DNA of 64,000 bases from Diphasiastrum complanatum. Its lineage: Eukaryota; Streptophyta; Lycopodiopsida; Lycopodiales; Lycopodiaceae. Shown piece by piece: positions 1-11,761 of this stretch; positions within the stretch are counted from its first letter, which is position 1; each line of letters starts with the position of its first letter. The stretch lies in NCBI GenBank assembly GCA_029204225.1, contig CM055093.1, positions 4,618,056 to 4,682,055 of the forward strand, read 5' to 3'. The translations under genes and the position numbers were made by a program. The notes below the pieces were generated by a model that was not told the origin of the DNA, ran no database searches, and saw only the letters and a program-made list of their open reading frames with translations.

Positions 1-61
1 ACCTCAAACATCATGCACATCTAGATGAAGGGAACAAACATAACTTTTGCTCCATTTCCAG

Positions 62-2163
62 GTTGCGCCTGTTCTGGACAAACTAAAAGAGCTGGGACAG
101 CAATATGGAAAGACATCAACTCAGGTTTGCAAGAATCTTCAAAGATTGTTCTTCTTCCCTGCCTATCACTTTCGTAACAGTTTCAATCTTGAGACGTGTC
201 TCAAGTGTACAGTGTTTTGGCTTCTTCTATGTGTGTAGGTTGCTTTGAACTGGTTGGTGGCACAAAAGAATGTAGTTCCCATTCCAGGAGCTAAATCAGC
301 ATCTCAGGTTATGTCCTGCATGAATTAGATGTTTATTCCTGTTGTTTCTTATTGGTCTTATCAAGATATATAGTTCTTTTGTTTAAGAAATGAACCGATC
401 AATTCCATACCCATATCTCTTTTTTCATCTTGCAGCTGAAAATTTTCTGGTCATAAATGTCAATGTTTGCTAGAAAGGTTAAGTGGAGAGCTTTAAATTC
501 GTTAGATGCATGGCATTGAGCAGAAGTCACTCTTGGGCTACTTGCAAAGTAGAAGCTGATTTTATGCAGGTTTGGTGAATTCATACTTGTTGACGAATTA
601 TCCTCAACCATGTCAATAAGGAGTGAATCTTCATCGCTATGATCATGTGCTTTGAGCAACCATTCTTGAACAAGTGTTTGGTCCATTCTTGAACCATTCG
701 TCAATGCAATAATCTGGTAAGCTGGGCACACAACTTGAAGATGGAGGAAAAATCTTGCACAGAGAGATGAAGGTGATGCTCCTAAAGAGGAATTTTCTAG
801 CACCCTCTCTAACTGGAAATTGAGATAAATGTTGCTAGAATTTTATCACACTACTATCTAGAAGTCAAATATGAAAAATCCGAGTTGGGTTCTTAACCTT
901 ATGAATAAACGGCCAAATTTGGCCTAAGTAAAAGTAAATGCTTATAGGGGTTAGTTATGAACACAATCACATATATGGAATCAATTAAGCACAAAACAAA
1001 CAACAAGAGATGAACATAAGTGAGCTCCAACATACCTTGAATCGCAAATGGCTTCAATGCTCATTGTTATAATTCATAACATAAGAAGATTAAAACTTGA
1101 AGAGCTTTTCAAAATTGTTTTGAAATATAGTAGTATGTACTTGATCAATGATATCAAGGCACCTATTATTTGAACCTCGGGATCAAATCAGTGGCTTCAA
1201 TGCTCAATGTTAGAACCTTAGAAACCCGTTCCGACCTTGTTGGTACGGACAAGCATTAAAACAGAGCGTATGTTTGTGATTGATGAATTGACCAAGAAAG
1301 CCTGAAAGGAGCAGTTAGAAACAGAAGAGAACAAACTCAATCCTTCCTACAATACTGATTTGTATGGATCCTGTCTCGTGGTGGTGCAACTAGCCGCTCC
1401 TCCACAGACAATTCATGCTCTTGCAGACACGGTACAAGAAAAAACACCTATAGGTCTCAATTAGCCTCATCAATGGATTGTCTCGGTTATGGACTCGACT
1501 CATTACATTCATCACGTCCATTTACATGTACTTTACTTTATGCATAAGCAGGCCTTGAGCCCTTTTTTATTCGTTATTGACACTTAGACTATATGGTTGG
1601 CCTTGGGCCTTATTATTCATTATTTGGACATTTGGACATATTACTGGAGAGTGGAGGCCTTCTTGGAGGACGCACTATTATCCCTTCCAGTTGGGCTCTT
1701 GCCACTAGAAGCTTCCTTTTAGGGCTTCCTTTAGGCTATAAGTAGGGAATCTATGTCATTTGGTACTCAGCTGATGATATTGATCTCTCTCTTTAGTCTC
1801 CTTAATCTCTCTCTTTCTTGCTTTCTAGGATTAAGTATTGCTTATGTGATCCTTTCATAGCTTAGTTCTAGATCAATTGTGGCTTCATTCGTAACTTGGT
1901 ATCAAAGCACTTTCCTTTGCACCACTCTTTTTTCAGATTTAGTAGAGGCTGTCCAACGCCCTACTAACCCATCACTTTCGTCGATTTTTTCATCAGATTT
2001 CCATCATTTTTCCAGATTTGGTAGAGGCTGGCCAGCGCCCTACTACCTTGTCACGTTCATCGATTTTCTCCACCGATTTGTTCAGCGGTTTTCCCATCAT
2101 TTTGCAGGACATTTGTGGATCTTACTAGCTACTGCCCAGCACCCATTTTCAGTTTCGATTTTT

Positions 2164-2240
<77 letters not shown>

Positions 2241-5200
2241 CTTAATTTGCAGATTATCACGATCGTTTGGAGGAGGACTGGCGCCCTACTATTGCCCACC
2301 TATTGCCCATTTTCCAGCCCACCCTCACCCTCTCCCAACACCCTACTTTACTTTTCGTTTGCTGTCCACAACTCAACCTCTTTGCACTCTTTCCCAGCCC
2401 ACCCCTCTTTGCATTGTCTCCACCTTCTTTCTACTGATTTTCCAGCCTTGCTTGCTGGCTGCCTAACCCTCTCGTTTTGGCACCCTTCCTTATTTGGCTG
2501 TCCATTTTCCAACCATTTACTCCACTACTTGTTACTACTTTCTCTCATTATTTGGTTGCCTTTGCAGGCCCCTCTTATCTCTATTTGGTGGCTGCCCGAT
2601 GTCCCTTCATTTTACTACTGTTTTCAGCACGTTTCGCTTGCAGTCGCGAGGTACTACTTACACTATTTGTCACGTCTTTTCATTGGCGTACCTATTGTGA
2701 CGACTTATGTTCTCTCCTTCAGTTCGTCCACTTGATTAGCATCTTGTCTCGCATTTCGTAGTTTTCTCATTATGGCACATTCACTTATCCCGAGTGAGAC
2801 TGTTCAAGAGAATCTATCCGATCAGTTTCGTCGCATGGATGATTCCCTTTCTGGCCTCGTTCTTCGCCTAGATACGGTTATGACCGGCTTTGCCACTATG
2901 CAGTCACAGATGATTCTTTATAGCCTCATGGTCCTGGTAAAGCTCTTGTTTATTTTTCATTGGGGACTCCCTCTTCATTTGGATTTCCATCTTCTTCTGC
3001 TAGTCAGCCTGGTGGTGGATAGTTCATTCCACCTAACCCACCTCTTGGTTTCTTTCCACGTCCCCCAGTTCCTGAGCCACACTTTGCTCGAAATTTTTGT
3101 GATAGGGTACAGCTTGCTACCTATTCCGGTTCCTCTGACGGGAACTTATTAGAGAATTTGTTTGCTAAGCTTGACACATATTTTCAGATTTACCCTAAGA
3201 CTAATTCTCAGAAGATCCAGTTGGCTGCTTTACACTTAGATGGATGCGCTGCCATGTGATGGCGGGTCTATCGAGCTGATCCTGATTGGGAAGGGCTCCA
3301 TATCTGGCCTACCTTTCGTTGTGACCTCCGTCATGCTATGATTGATCCTCAGTGGCTCAACCACTAGTGTGATACATTTCGTAGTCTCACTCAGACCAGT
3401 GATTTTGCTTCCTATACAGATCAGTTTATGGAGTTTTCTTATCTTTTCCCAGATCTATAGCCCACTGAGCTTATTTCTCGTTACATTTCTAGGTTTCGTG
3501 GTGCCTTACGTTATGATGTTTCTTCCTTCCATCTTCCCACACTTGTTGAGGCGATGTCTCTTGCCAGTACTTTACAACACAAGTACTCTGACATCCTTCC
3601 TTCCTGCTTCTCCTGACCCATCCTTCTGCTTCATCTTTTCCCGCTACGTCCACCTCTACACCTTCCCCTTTTGTTTCGGCTCCTTCCATTGTCCCTTCGT
3701 CTCCTTGACCTTCGACCCCTCGTCCTGCTTTTGTCCGAAGTTACACGTGTGCAGAGTTCACTGACCTTCAGCAGAAGCATCTTTGCTTTCGTTGTAAGAT
3801 TCCTGACCATTTTGCCCGTGATTGCCGTCAGCCCCTCCCTACTACTACTGCTGTTTTTTACCATGAGGGCACTACTCAAGATGATTTTAATATCTACATT
3901 CATATTTCTGATGAGCCTGACCTATCTCCTGAGCCTTCCACTGATTTACTTCCTGCTACTTGCCATGCTCAACTTGCCTATGCTACTTGGATAGGGCGTC
4001 CTGGCCTCGTTCCATTCGGTTACGTGTACGCATTACTGGTCGTGAGTATATTGCTTTAGTTGATACCGGCAGCACTCATTCTTTTATCATCAATGATATC
4101 ACCAGTCGGACCCGTGCTTCACCTGTTTCTACTCCACAGCCTCTCACAGTTGAGGTTTCTAGTTTACCCTCTTTTCCTAGTTCTCAGATGTTTCAGGGTT
4201 TACCATACCGCATTGGAGATTTTTCTGGACAAGCAAATTTTTATATTATTTCTATGGAGCATTATGATTTTGTCCTTGGTGTTGATTGGTTTGTATCTCT
4301 TGGGGCCGCTGCATTGGACTTGACATAGCAGACATTGACATTTGTACATGGTGCAGTTACACACTCACTTATTGGCATTGATTCTCTGGGAGACTTCCAG
4401 TTGATCACTGGGAAGCAGTTTATTCGCAGCTTGCCGAAGGCTCATTGTGCAGCCTTATTATGTGTTCAGCGGGCAATAGTAGTTCCTCCAGTTTCTACTC
4501 CAACAACTATTCCTCAGGTGATCTCTGAGTTATTACATCAGTATGCTTTTGTCTTTTTAGAACCTACGACGCTACCACCATTACGTGACGTGAACCATAT
4601 TGACTTGTGTCCTAGTTTTACTCCTCCTTCCCGTCCCCCTTATCGTATGTCTCAATCTGAGCGTGATGAGCTTGAGCTTCAGATTACTGCCTTGTTAGAT
4701 CAGGGTCTCGTTGTTCCTAGTCATAGCCCTTTTGGTGTCCCTGTTCTCCTTGTTAATAAGAAAGATGGTACCAAATGTCTTTGTATTGACTATCGTGCTT
4801 TAAATAAGTTGACTATTTATAATCGGTACCCTAGTCCATGACCTCTTTGACCATCTCGGTACTTCTAAGATCTTTTCTAAGATAGATCTTCGTTCTGGAT
4901 ATTACCAAATTAGGATGCACCCTTCTGATAAACATAAGACTGCTTTTTGCACTCATCTTGGTTTATATGAATTTCTTGTGCTTTTTTTTGGTGTTACTAA
5001 TGGCCCTACTACGTTCCAGAATGTGATGAATAACATCATGCATCCGCTGCTTGGTCGTTGTGTCTTGGTTTATTTTAATGATATTCTTATTTTTAGCCAG
5101 TCTCTTGCTGAGCATGTTTCCCACCTTTCCTCTGTTTTTCAGTTACTTGTACATCACCAGTAATTTGCTAAGTTGTCTGAATGTTCTTTTGCTGTTGCTG

Positions 5201-8200
5201 AGATCGAGTTTTTTGGTTTTCTTCTTTGTGATGGGCACATTCGTCTGGATCCTCATAAGGTTTAGGCCATCCAGGATTGGCCTATTCCGACTGATGTTCA
5301 TCATGTTCGTATGTTCCTTGGGTTAGCCACTCACCTTTGTCGTCCTGTTCCTCATTTTGCCACTATTGCAGCTCCTCTTCATGCTCTTTTGAAGAAATCT
5401 CGTACTTTTCTTTGGACTTTTGATTGTCAGTCAGTGTTTAATACTCTTTATCGTGCTACTGTTGATGCTGCCGTTATGTGTTTACCCCAGTTTGATCAGA
5501 AGTTATTTTCCGCCTGCATGGGTTTCCTCGTACTATCCTTTCTGATCGGGATATTAAGTTTACATCCATATTTTGGACAGAGCTTTTGGTAAGAAGGTAA
5601 TTTAGAACGTTGTTCATGAAAGTGGTTGGTTCTCATACAAAAGTCTAAGAGTCTACTCAAGATGGATGACAATGTTGTCTAATGTGGAACCGAAAACAAG
5701 GATGTCACCAAAATAGACAAAGAAACATGCATGTTAAAGGGCTTGATACATTACTTCCAACATTTTGACATGTAGGAGGCCCATTTGTACTCTAAAAGGC
5801 ATATTGAGAAGTTCATACAAACCTAACAAAGTGCATTAAGCAGTTTTGTACTCATCTTCTGGATGTATTTGTTTTCAATGACAATGAAATCTGACATCAA
5901 TTTCGGAGAAAATAGAGGATTTCTTTAATAGATCAAATTAGTCATGCATCTGTAGTACAAAAGAATGATTCCTTATAGAAGCTCTATAAAATGCCAATTA
6001 GTTGAGACATGGTATCTGGTGCCATATTTAATATAAGCAAGCAAATTAGGAGTTATAGAAAGAGTTTTGCTAGGAACTATCAAACCTCACTGTGATAAAT
6101 CAGCCTCGAATGTGGACCTACTATATGGTGCTCTTGAGACTGGAATTGTTCTTGGAAAAAAGTCAATTTATTGATTCACATCCATTCATGTATGTTACGT
6201 ATGGGGTTCCTCGTACACATGTTGGTATTTGTGCAACAAATCTAGTGTTTAGTAATGGTAATGCCTTATTTACAGTACTACTGGTATAGGTGCATCTTCA
6301 TCATGGATTGTGAAGCAAAGCCGCACAATAAGCCTTGGAGAGGCTCTAAACAGACTGCCTACAAAAAATAAGCTGGTCATTATTTCCTTGAGAGTCAATG
6401 CCATGAAATGTATGCCTCTTTCCTGCTATGAGTAATAGAAAGACATCATTCTTCCAAATCCAAAGCAATGTCTTTGAGAGAAGTGAATAGATTAGCCCCC
6501 AAGAATGATGTCATACCTATCAAGGGGCCCAATATATAGATCAATTAGTCTTGTAAAATGTGCAATCTGACAATGAGCCCCACACCATGTTTTTGAACTG
6601 ATCAATGTAGTGATTTGCTCCTTGAAAACATGTTGAAATCTTTGCAACAAGCCTAGTGTCTAGTGATACTTATGCTTTATTTACAATAGTACTTGTAGTT
6701 GTCAGAGGTTTATCTTCATCATGGATGCAAGCAATGCTGCACAATGAGTCTATTGTATAGTGATGTTGATGCCCTATGTACAGTAATACTAGTAGCTGGT
6801 AGACTACTACTTCCTCATGGATGCAAAGCCTTGGAGAGGCTCTTAACAGATTGCTTAGCCAAAAATAAGCTGGTAGTCTCCCTAAGAATCAATGCCATAA
6901 AATGGATGCTCCTGAGTGGTAGAAAGACGTCATTTTGCCAAATATGAAGTAATCTCTCCAAGACAAGTGAACTATTCATCCCTAAAAGTGATGCCATATA
7001 TAGAATATAGATTGCTTTGTCTTGTAAACCCACACCATATTTGTGTACTTTGAAACTACGAGTATTACCAATATTCACAAAGAGTGTATGGGGTTGCATC
7101 CTCGAGTACTACCTGAAATTGAGGTGCAAAATGGCTGTTGATAAATGAATGCATGATGTATGTATCCACTAAGGCTATAAGCTATTACCTGATAAACAAG
7201 CCCATGACAAAAAAACATAGTGTGATCTTCCTCAGCCTGCCCATGTTGCATATGCTATTTGAGCAAGGCCCTGTGCAGTGTTCGTAGGTGGTAGATCTTG
7301 AATTTTGTCTAGAACATGCACAAATAACTTAGATTCATTCACATCATTGATATCATGTTAGTGTACAACATGCATGGCATTAGGTGGTTGTCAACCCCTC
7401 ACTCAATGTTGAGCATAAATGATTCTCATGAGACCGTGTTGTCTGAAGAATGTAAGGAAGAGTGCAATAATGCCCCACTAGCAGTGTAAGTAACAACAAC
7501 AATAGCAGTTGCAGAAGTAACATAAGCATATCTTGATGTAGCTTGTTGTGCTGAAGACTTTGAGACTGAAGATATAGGCACATCTTGATCTGTATGCCTA
7601 CGTTGTAAGGTAGAGGTCAAAGACAAGGCTATGGAGAGTGTACCTGGCTTGAAAGAAGGAAGATCATATCATATCAGGGTATCCTGACTTGAATATTTTT
7701 AAAGGTCCTGAGTAACGACCTCAAAATCCAACAAACACTAATTTCACTTTTGTAAATTGATTCTGGGTTGCAACATCATCACTAAGGAACTTCAGCAGAA
7801 GGGTACCTTGAGTTCTGACTGTGCACTTATATATCTGCCACATATTTAGCTTGTCTTATTCTTTTATTCGCGGATCTGGGACGTATCCTGGGTAAATTTT
7901 AGAAAACGTAGTCTCCCATAAGTACTTGCATGCCAAGTCAATTTTTATACAGTTTAATTGCCAAACACATTTTCCAAACCCAAGTACCTCTCAATGCACA
8001 ATTTTCTAGATCATTAAGCACCAAACTTTGCTAAATTAGGAACAGAATGGTCGACAATTTTATTAGGAAAAGCAGTGTGACACTTACAAACAATTGATGT
8101 CTTTCCGACTATGCCTTTGAAGTGAGGATGCTAAGTTTCTCACTCTATCAGGCCCTCTTGTAGCCAAATAGTGTTACAAGGTAGGGTAAGCACATGGTTA

Positions 8201-8524
8201 TACGGAGTTTTATGCCTAGCCTTGAAGTTATGTTTTGTAAAACATTGAGCTTGTCTTCCATTCTTTAGAGCTAATGGGCAATATTATAGGATAGCTTCAT
8301 CCACTAATGTTTTTCTTAAATGTACTTCAAAGTTGATCTTTGCATGTTTTTGCACATGTTCAGAAGGGAACTTTGTTATATGTCATCACATATTTTGTGT
8401 TATGTAGGCTCAGGAATTTGCAGGAGCTCTGGGGTGGAGCTTGAGTAGTGAGGAGGTACAGGAGCTCAGAGATGTAGCTTGCAAAGTTAGCCCCGTCATC
8501 GGTTTCCCTGTGGAGAACCTGTGA
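62..8524 (+). CDS. Aldo/keto reductase (plastid type), 3' part: exons 62-124, 239-307, 8408-8524
   Basis: NADPH-dependent aldo/keto reductase of the (beta/alpha)8-barrel superfamily; only the C-terminal part is in the window. Exon 62-124 follows an AG and encodes [19 protein letters not shown] plus TQ. Exon 239-307 encodes [20 protein letters not shown] plus ASQ, which contains the cofactor-binding 'IPGAK' loop. Exon 8408-8524 encodes [20 protein letters not shown] and ends with the family's terminal '[10 protein letters not shown]' and TGA. All three junctions are phase 0 with AG/GT borders. The joined protein tail resembles, from memory, the plant chloroplast oxidoreductase At1g06690; the substrate is not established here. 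The last intron (308-8407) is 8.1 kb and full of retroelement debris, so a gene caller could miss the last exon. The 5' exons lie to the left of the window. Confidence 0.9.
1480..1887 (+). repeat. Probable 5' LTR of Ty3/gypsy relic, followed by primer binding site
   Basis: The right end is placed at the CA at 1886-1887 because a TGGTATCAAAGC primer binding site (initiator tRNA-Met type) follows at 1897-1908. A TATA-like CTATAAGTAG at about 1735 and a pyrimidine-rich leader after it fit an LTR promoter. The left border is a guess. No matching 3' LTR was seen downstream. Confidence 0.6.
1880..5600 (+). mobile_element. Ty3/gypsy (chromovirus-like) gag-pol relic, internally deleted
   Basis: Order of remains: gag from about 2772 ([20 protein letters not shown] at about 3480-3550); a CCHC zinc knuckle ([14 protein letters not shown], spacing CX2CX4HX4C, about 3780-3825); an aspartic protease with [11 protein letters not shown] (about 4050-4090); RT from about 4610 ([21 protein letters not shown]); then, after a frameshift near 4840, [15 protein letters not shown] and YFNDILIF; and the start of RNase H (5395-5500). 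At about 5510 the sequence jumps into an integrase core piece ([16 protein letters not shown], to about 5590), so most of RNase H and the integrase N-terminus are deleted. The RT active site is YFND rather than YVDD/YLDD. Stops and shifts occur throughout. It is a dead element inside the reductase intron, in the same orientation as that gene. Confidence 0.85.
2166..2238 (+). repeat. (CT)n microsatellite
   Basis: About 36 uninterrupted CT units in the leader of the gypsy relic. The open frame reading through it as a Leu-Ser repeat is not a gene. Confidence 0.95.
5600..5995 (-). mobile_element. Antisense Ty3/gypsy reverse transcriptase fragment
   Basis: On the minus strand, decayed RT blocks read in order: '[12 protein letters not shown]' and '[10 protein letters not shown]' (5990-5830), '[13 protein letters not shown]' (5820-5770), then '[20 protein letters not shown]' (5730-5650). 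These match KIDL, the HPEDxxKTAF strand, the GLYEFLVMPFG block and the YxDDILVFS active-site block of gypsy RT. Several stops and shifts are present. It abuts the end of the plus-strand relic at about 5600, so it is a second, independent insertion or an inverted piece. Confidence 0.75.
6220..6990. repeat. Imperfect direct duplication (about 6220-6530 and 6640-6990)
   Basis: Both halves contain the same series in order: '...AACAAGCCTAGTGTCTAGTG', 'TCTTCATCATGGAT', 'GCCTTGGAGAGGCTCT', 'AAAAATAAGCTGGT', 'GTCAATGCCAT' and 'GTAGAAAGACATCATT'-like blocks. A further partial copy of the 'CATCATGGATG' block is at about 6790. Divergence is high. No protein function was recognised. From 6990 to 8400 nothing further was identified. 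Confidence 0.6.
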
Positions 8525-10239
8525 AAATTTCAAAATAAGAATGATTAATGAGAATCATCATGTTGTCTTTGCATCATGAAAGTGGTATTATTTAGGTAGG
8601 TGAAAAAATTGCTCATGTTGAGTACAATACAAAAACATTCCTAGCCTCACATTTTGAATTTTTAAATATATAATGTCTAGTCCCTCAAAGAGATAAAACT
8701 AAGAGATGATTTGTCCCCTTGTATCTTCATTGCAAAATTCTCAATTTGTTCTCTAGCTACAAGTACTTTTTTGAACAAGTCTATTCATTCGAGACCATTA
8801 AGCTAATTCATGTGAATTTGAACATTGAACAAGTCCTTCCAACAAAGCAAAGTTGGTGAATTGAAAGCACCTCATTTTTTTTAGCTAAATAATGTGGGTA
8901 TTGTATTCAAAATTGGGCTATCTATTAATGCTACTTTGAAACTTCAAGCTTCCAACTTTGTGCTTTACGCCCAATTTTGGCCAATATGGCATCTCTAATA
9001 AATGGAACGATCATCAATGTTGTGTGTGTGATTATATCTCATTTTTTCAAGAGATTTTCGTTATGTTGCAATGATCTTGTAAAAGACAAAGTTTATTGTA
9101 TCTCATTGATAACAATTTTGATTGGAAGATTCATTGTCAACTAGTTTATATTATGGATTGCACATCAAATTTCATTCTCAACTTTTATACTTCTACATAT
9201 GAATTGTTTTCCTTCTAGGCTCGATACATAAGTAGCAATGGCTTTTGGAAATTTGAATCATGTGATGGCTTAGACTTATAAACTTTGGGCTTAATCTTAT
9301 GTTTTATTTTACTACTAATAAAAGGTACTATTGCCAGAAGCACAAGAAGGCGTGCGTCAGGCAGGCTCCACACCATGGATGGAGATCAAAAGTGTGTTGC
9401 TATTAATTTGCTTCATTGTGCATGCAGATAACACTCTTTTGGATCTTAAAATATCCAGATGAAATTTGTGGGTCATCAGACTTTTCAGCAACAATTGCAT
9501 GTCTGAAGTGATCGTTGCACTTCCAAGAAGTCATTGAACTTCTGAGCAGACCACAAACTTCTGAGGAGGCATCATACTTTAATAATATTTCATTGGCAAG
9601 TGCATGCAATGCTCAATTAACAGTAGGCAACAAAACTCACTAGACTAAGTAAGTACTTCTTTGTTCCAGTTCCAGTTCTTATGCAAAATTTGATACAGAA
9701 TCAGGAACAATTCCAAGCTGTAGCAGAAGCCATGGTGACCCTGCATGCAAAATTGTAGTTTGGAAAAAACACAGTTGTCTTTCTTTGCACGAAACGCAGG
9801 TGCCATATCTTCACAATGGAAAATTCAAATGCCATCTCTTAACAACGGAATTACAGATAGACAACGATTCAAAACGAAAAAATTTCAGCAAACAGAGCAG
9901 AAGATGGTGCCATCTCCAAATGGATTTACATCACATGCCACAGTTTTTAGACAGGCTCAACAAAGATTTTTAGCATAGATTTTGTGCAAGCAGATTTTCA
10001 AGCATATTGAGTTCTCAAGTTCTCTGTGAGCGAGTTGTCAAGTGGACCGTGAGCAGATTTCCAGTGATTTCCAACTTGCTTTTTGCAACGATTTTCAAGA
10101 GCTCTTTTTGAGACATTTCAAGGAGTAACTGTAGTTTTCAATGGAGGATGACAATCATGACATTCTCAGTATGCATAAGAGTGCAAATCAACACAAAAAG
10201 AGAATTGCTTCACCATCCCTTCAATTGAAATTTCTCACA
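8525..10239. other. Intergenic stretch after the reductase gene; no gene recognised
   Basis: Holds the 3' UTR of the reductase just after the TGA at 8522-8524, then AT-rich sequence with short ORFs that have no recognisable motif. The right end (ending in CTCACA at 10239, followed by a pyrimidine tract) looks like an LTR end of the adjoining minus-strand copia fragment, but the LTR's far border was not found. Confidence 0.5.
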
Positions 10240-11215
10240 CTCCTTTTTCAACTAGTTTTAGCATAGATTTTAAGAACATTCCAAGTGAAGAAGCTCTACC
10301 TCTTCTGCCATGACTTGCTCCCTCACAAAGTGATATGCCACCTCAATACGCTTGCTCCTTGCATGAAAGATAGGATTGGTTGCCAACTTTTTTTTGGGCT
10401 AATAGGTTGTCACAAAAGATGATTGGGCTCTCTGGAAAATCTAGCAAGTGAAGATCCTTGATCATCCTCTTGATCCTTGTTCAATGTGTAAGTGCTTTGT
10501 ACTCGACCTCACTAGATGACAATGAGATAGTGGCTTGTTTCTTCGACATCTATGATATAACTCCATTACTTATGAAAATACAATGAGCACTAATGGATTT
10601 CCTATCCATTTTATCTCTAGCAAAGTCCGAATCCGAAAATCCAAGCAAGTTAGGTGATGATCCCTCATCCAATATGCCAAAATCTCGAGTTTCAATGATG
10701 TATCTCAAAACTCGTTTCCCTAGCTTCCAATGCTCTTCACTAGGATCTTGCATGAATTGGCTCAAACTCCCAACACAGTAGCTTAGATATGGTCTTGTGA
10801 TGGTTAGATAGATGAGTGACCCAACTAGCTTCCTATAAAGAGTAATGTCTTTGAAGGATCTTTCATTACCTCTTATAGTTAGCTTTACATTTGACTCCAT
10901 AGGTGTATCACAAGATTTTGCATCTACCATATGAAACCTTTCTAGAATAGAATTAGCATACTTCTCTTGACAAATGAAAGTAAATTGAAAAAGCTTTTTT
11001 GCAAGTATTGTAAAAGAACCAACCATGAGATTCAAGATTGAAAAAAATGAAGAGGATTATTCAGTGATCATGACAACGCACTTCTATTCCTAGAATGTAA
11101 TGCCAATGACCAAGATCATGCACCTCAAACTCACTCTTGAGAGCACTCTTGATATCCTCCACATCTTGATTGTCTCCACCACTCAAGATGATATCATGAT
11201 CCTTCCTAGCACAAG
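10240..11215 (-). mobile_element. Ty1/copia RT-RNase H fragment (pseudogene)
   Basis: Read from high to low coordinates. RT end: 'DIILSGGDNQDVEDIKS' (a decayed YVDD block, about 11210-11160), 'FEVHDLGHWHYILGIEV' (11130-11080), 'LERFHMVDAKSCDTPMESNV' (about 10950-10890), 'YRKLVGSLIYLT' and 'TRPYLSYCVGSLSQFMQDP' (10830-10750). RNase H end: a 'NPIFHARSKRIEVAYHFVRE' equivalent at about 10385-10315. The polypurine tract, seen as CTCCTTTTTCAACTAG on +, is at 10240-10255. The 5' part of pol is missing, and its broken edge at about 11210 meets an unrelated plus-strand coding relic. Confidence 0.85.
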
Positions 11216-11731
11216 CATGGTCACTCAGTGGATGACCATTGCGGAGCCTCTGCTTACTGCAATTCATGAGAGAGCCTTCTCGAGGAAAATCAACATGGAT
11301 TTTATCACTCTTGCCTTCAGTATTTGGGAGGAGAAATTCAAGTTTTACATTACTTACCAGGAGCCACACACAAGGTGTGCGTGACTAAGGCCGCCCTTGC
11401 TGCCATAGGGATAGCATCTGGTACCCAAGCCTCACCAAACCATAAGCAAGACAAACATGCTATTAAGTCTTATATTGACATTACCAATGATTTGCACTGG
11501 ACTAATGATGGCTATCTTCTAGAAGCCATTACTGTTCCGGCCATTCAGGCCGCTGCTTAGCTCCTCAACAATTTTCTGATGGTTGACAACCTCATAAAAG
11601 ACCGAATTACTTCCCAGATTTTGCATAGAATAGTTGAGTCTCACGCCAAAATAGCCAAGGCTCCTCTGGAACCATATAATTGGTTCAAGACCGTTTTTGG
11701 AGAGCTCAAAAGAGCCATCAAGAGCTATTAA
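11205..11731 (+). pseudogene. Unidentified degenerate coding sequence between two copia pieces
   Basis: The plus strand carries a long run of protein-like sequence with little low complexity. The first part, about 11215-11384, has 'QWMTIAEPLLTAIHERAF' and 'ITLAFSIWEEKFKFYITY'. After one frame change it continues as 'VTKAALAAIGIASGTQAS', 'DLHWTNDGYLLEAITVPAIQ', a TAG stop at 11558-11560, and, still in the same frame, 'LLNNFLMVDNLIKDRI' and 'KAPLEPYNWFKTVFGELKR' to a TAA at 11729-11731. Total about 170 codons with one shift and one internal stop. It matches none of the copia domains on either side, and I do not recognise the family. A captured host gene piece or a viral integrant are both possible. 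Confidence 0.5.
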
Positions 11732-11761
11732 TACCAAGCAACAATTTGCTACTGGCCCCTT

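Larger units (their letters stand above)
308..8407 (+). other. Giant last intron (8.1 kb) of the aldo/keto reductase gene
   Basis: Begins with GT after the exon ending in Ser-Gln and ends with AG before the last exon. It contains a plus-strand gypsy relic (about 1480-5590), an antisense gypsy RT relic (about 5600-5990), an imperfect duplication (6220-6990) and about 1.4 kb (7000-8400) in which nothing was recognised. The ORFs at 399-803 (minus) and elsewhere in it are not supported as genes. Confidence 0.85.

Noticed and set aside
47-238. Continuous 63-codon ORF
   Set aside because: Only 62-124 is coding; the rest is intron read-through, and the next exon starts at 239.
399-803. 134-codon minus-strand ORF inside the reductase intron
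   Set aside because: No recognised motif or neighbours; chance ORF or old repeat cannot be told apart.
1879-2466. 195-codon ORF through the CT repeat
   Set aside because: Half is a Leu-Ser translation of (CT)n in a retroelement leader.
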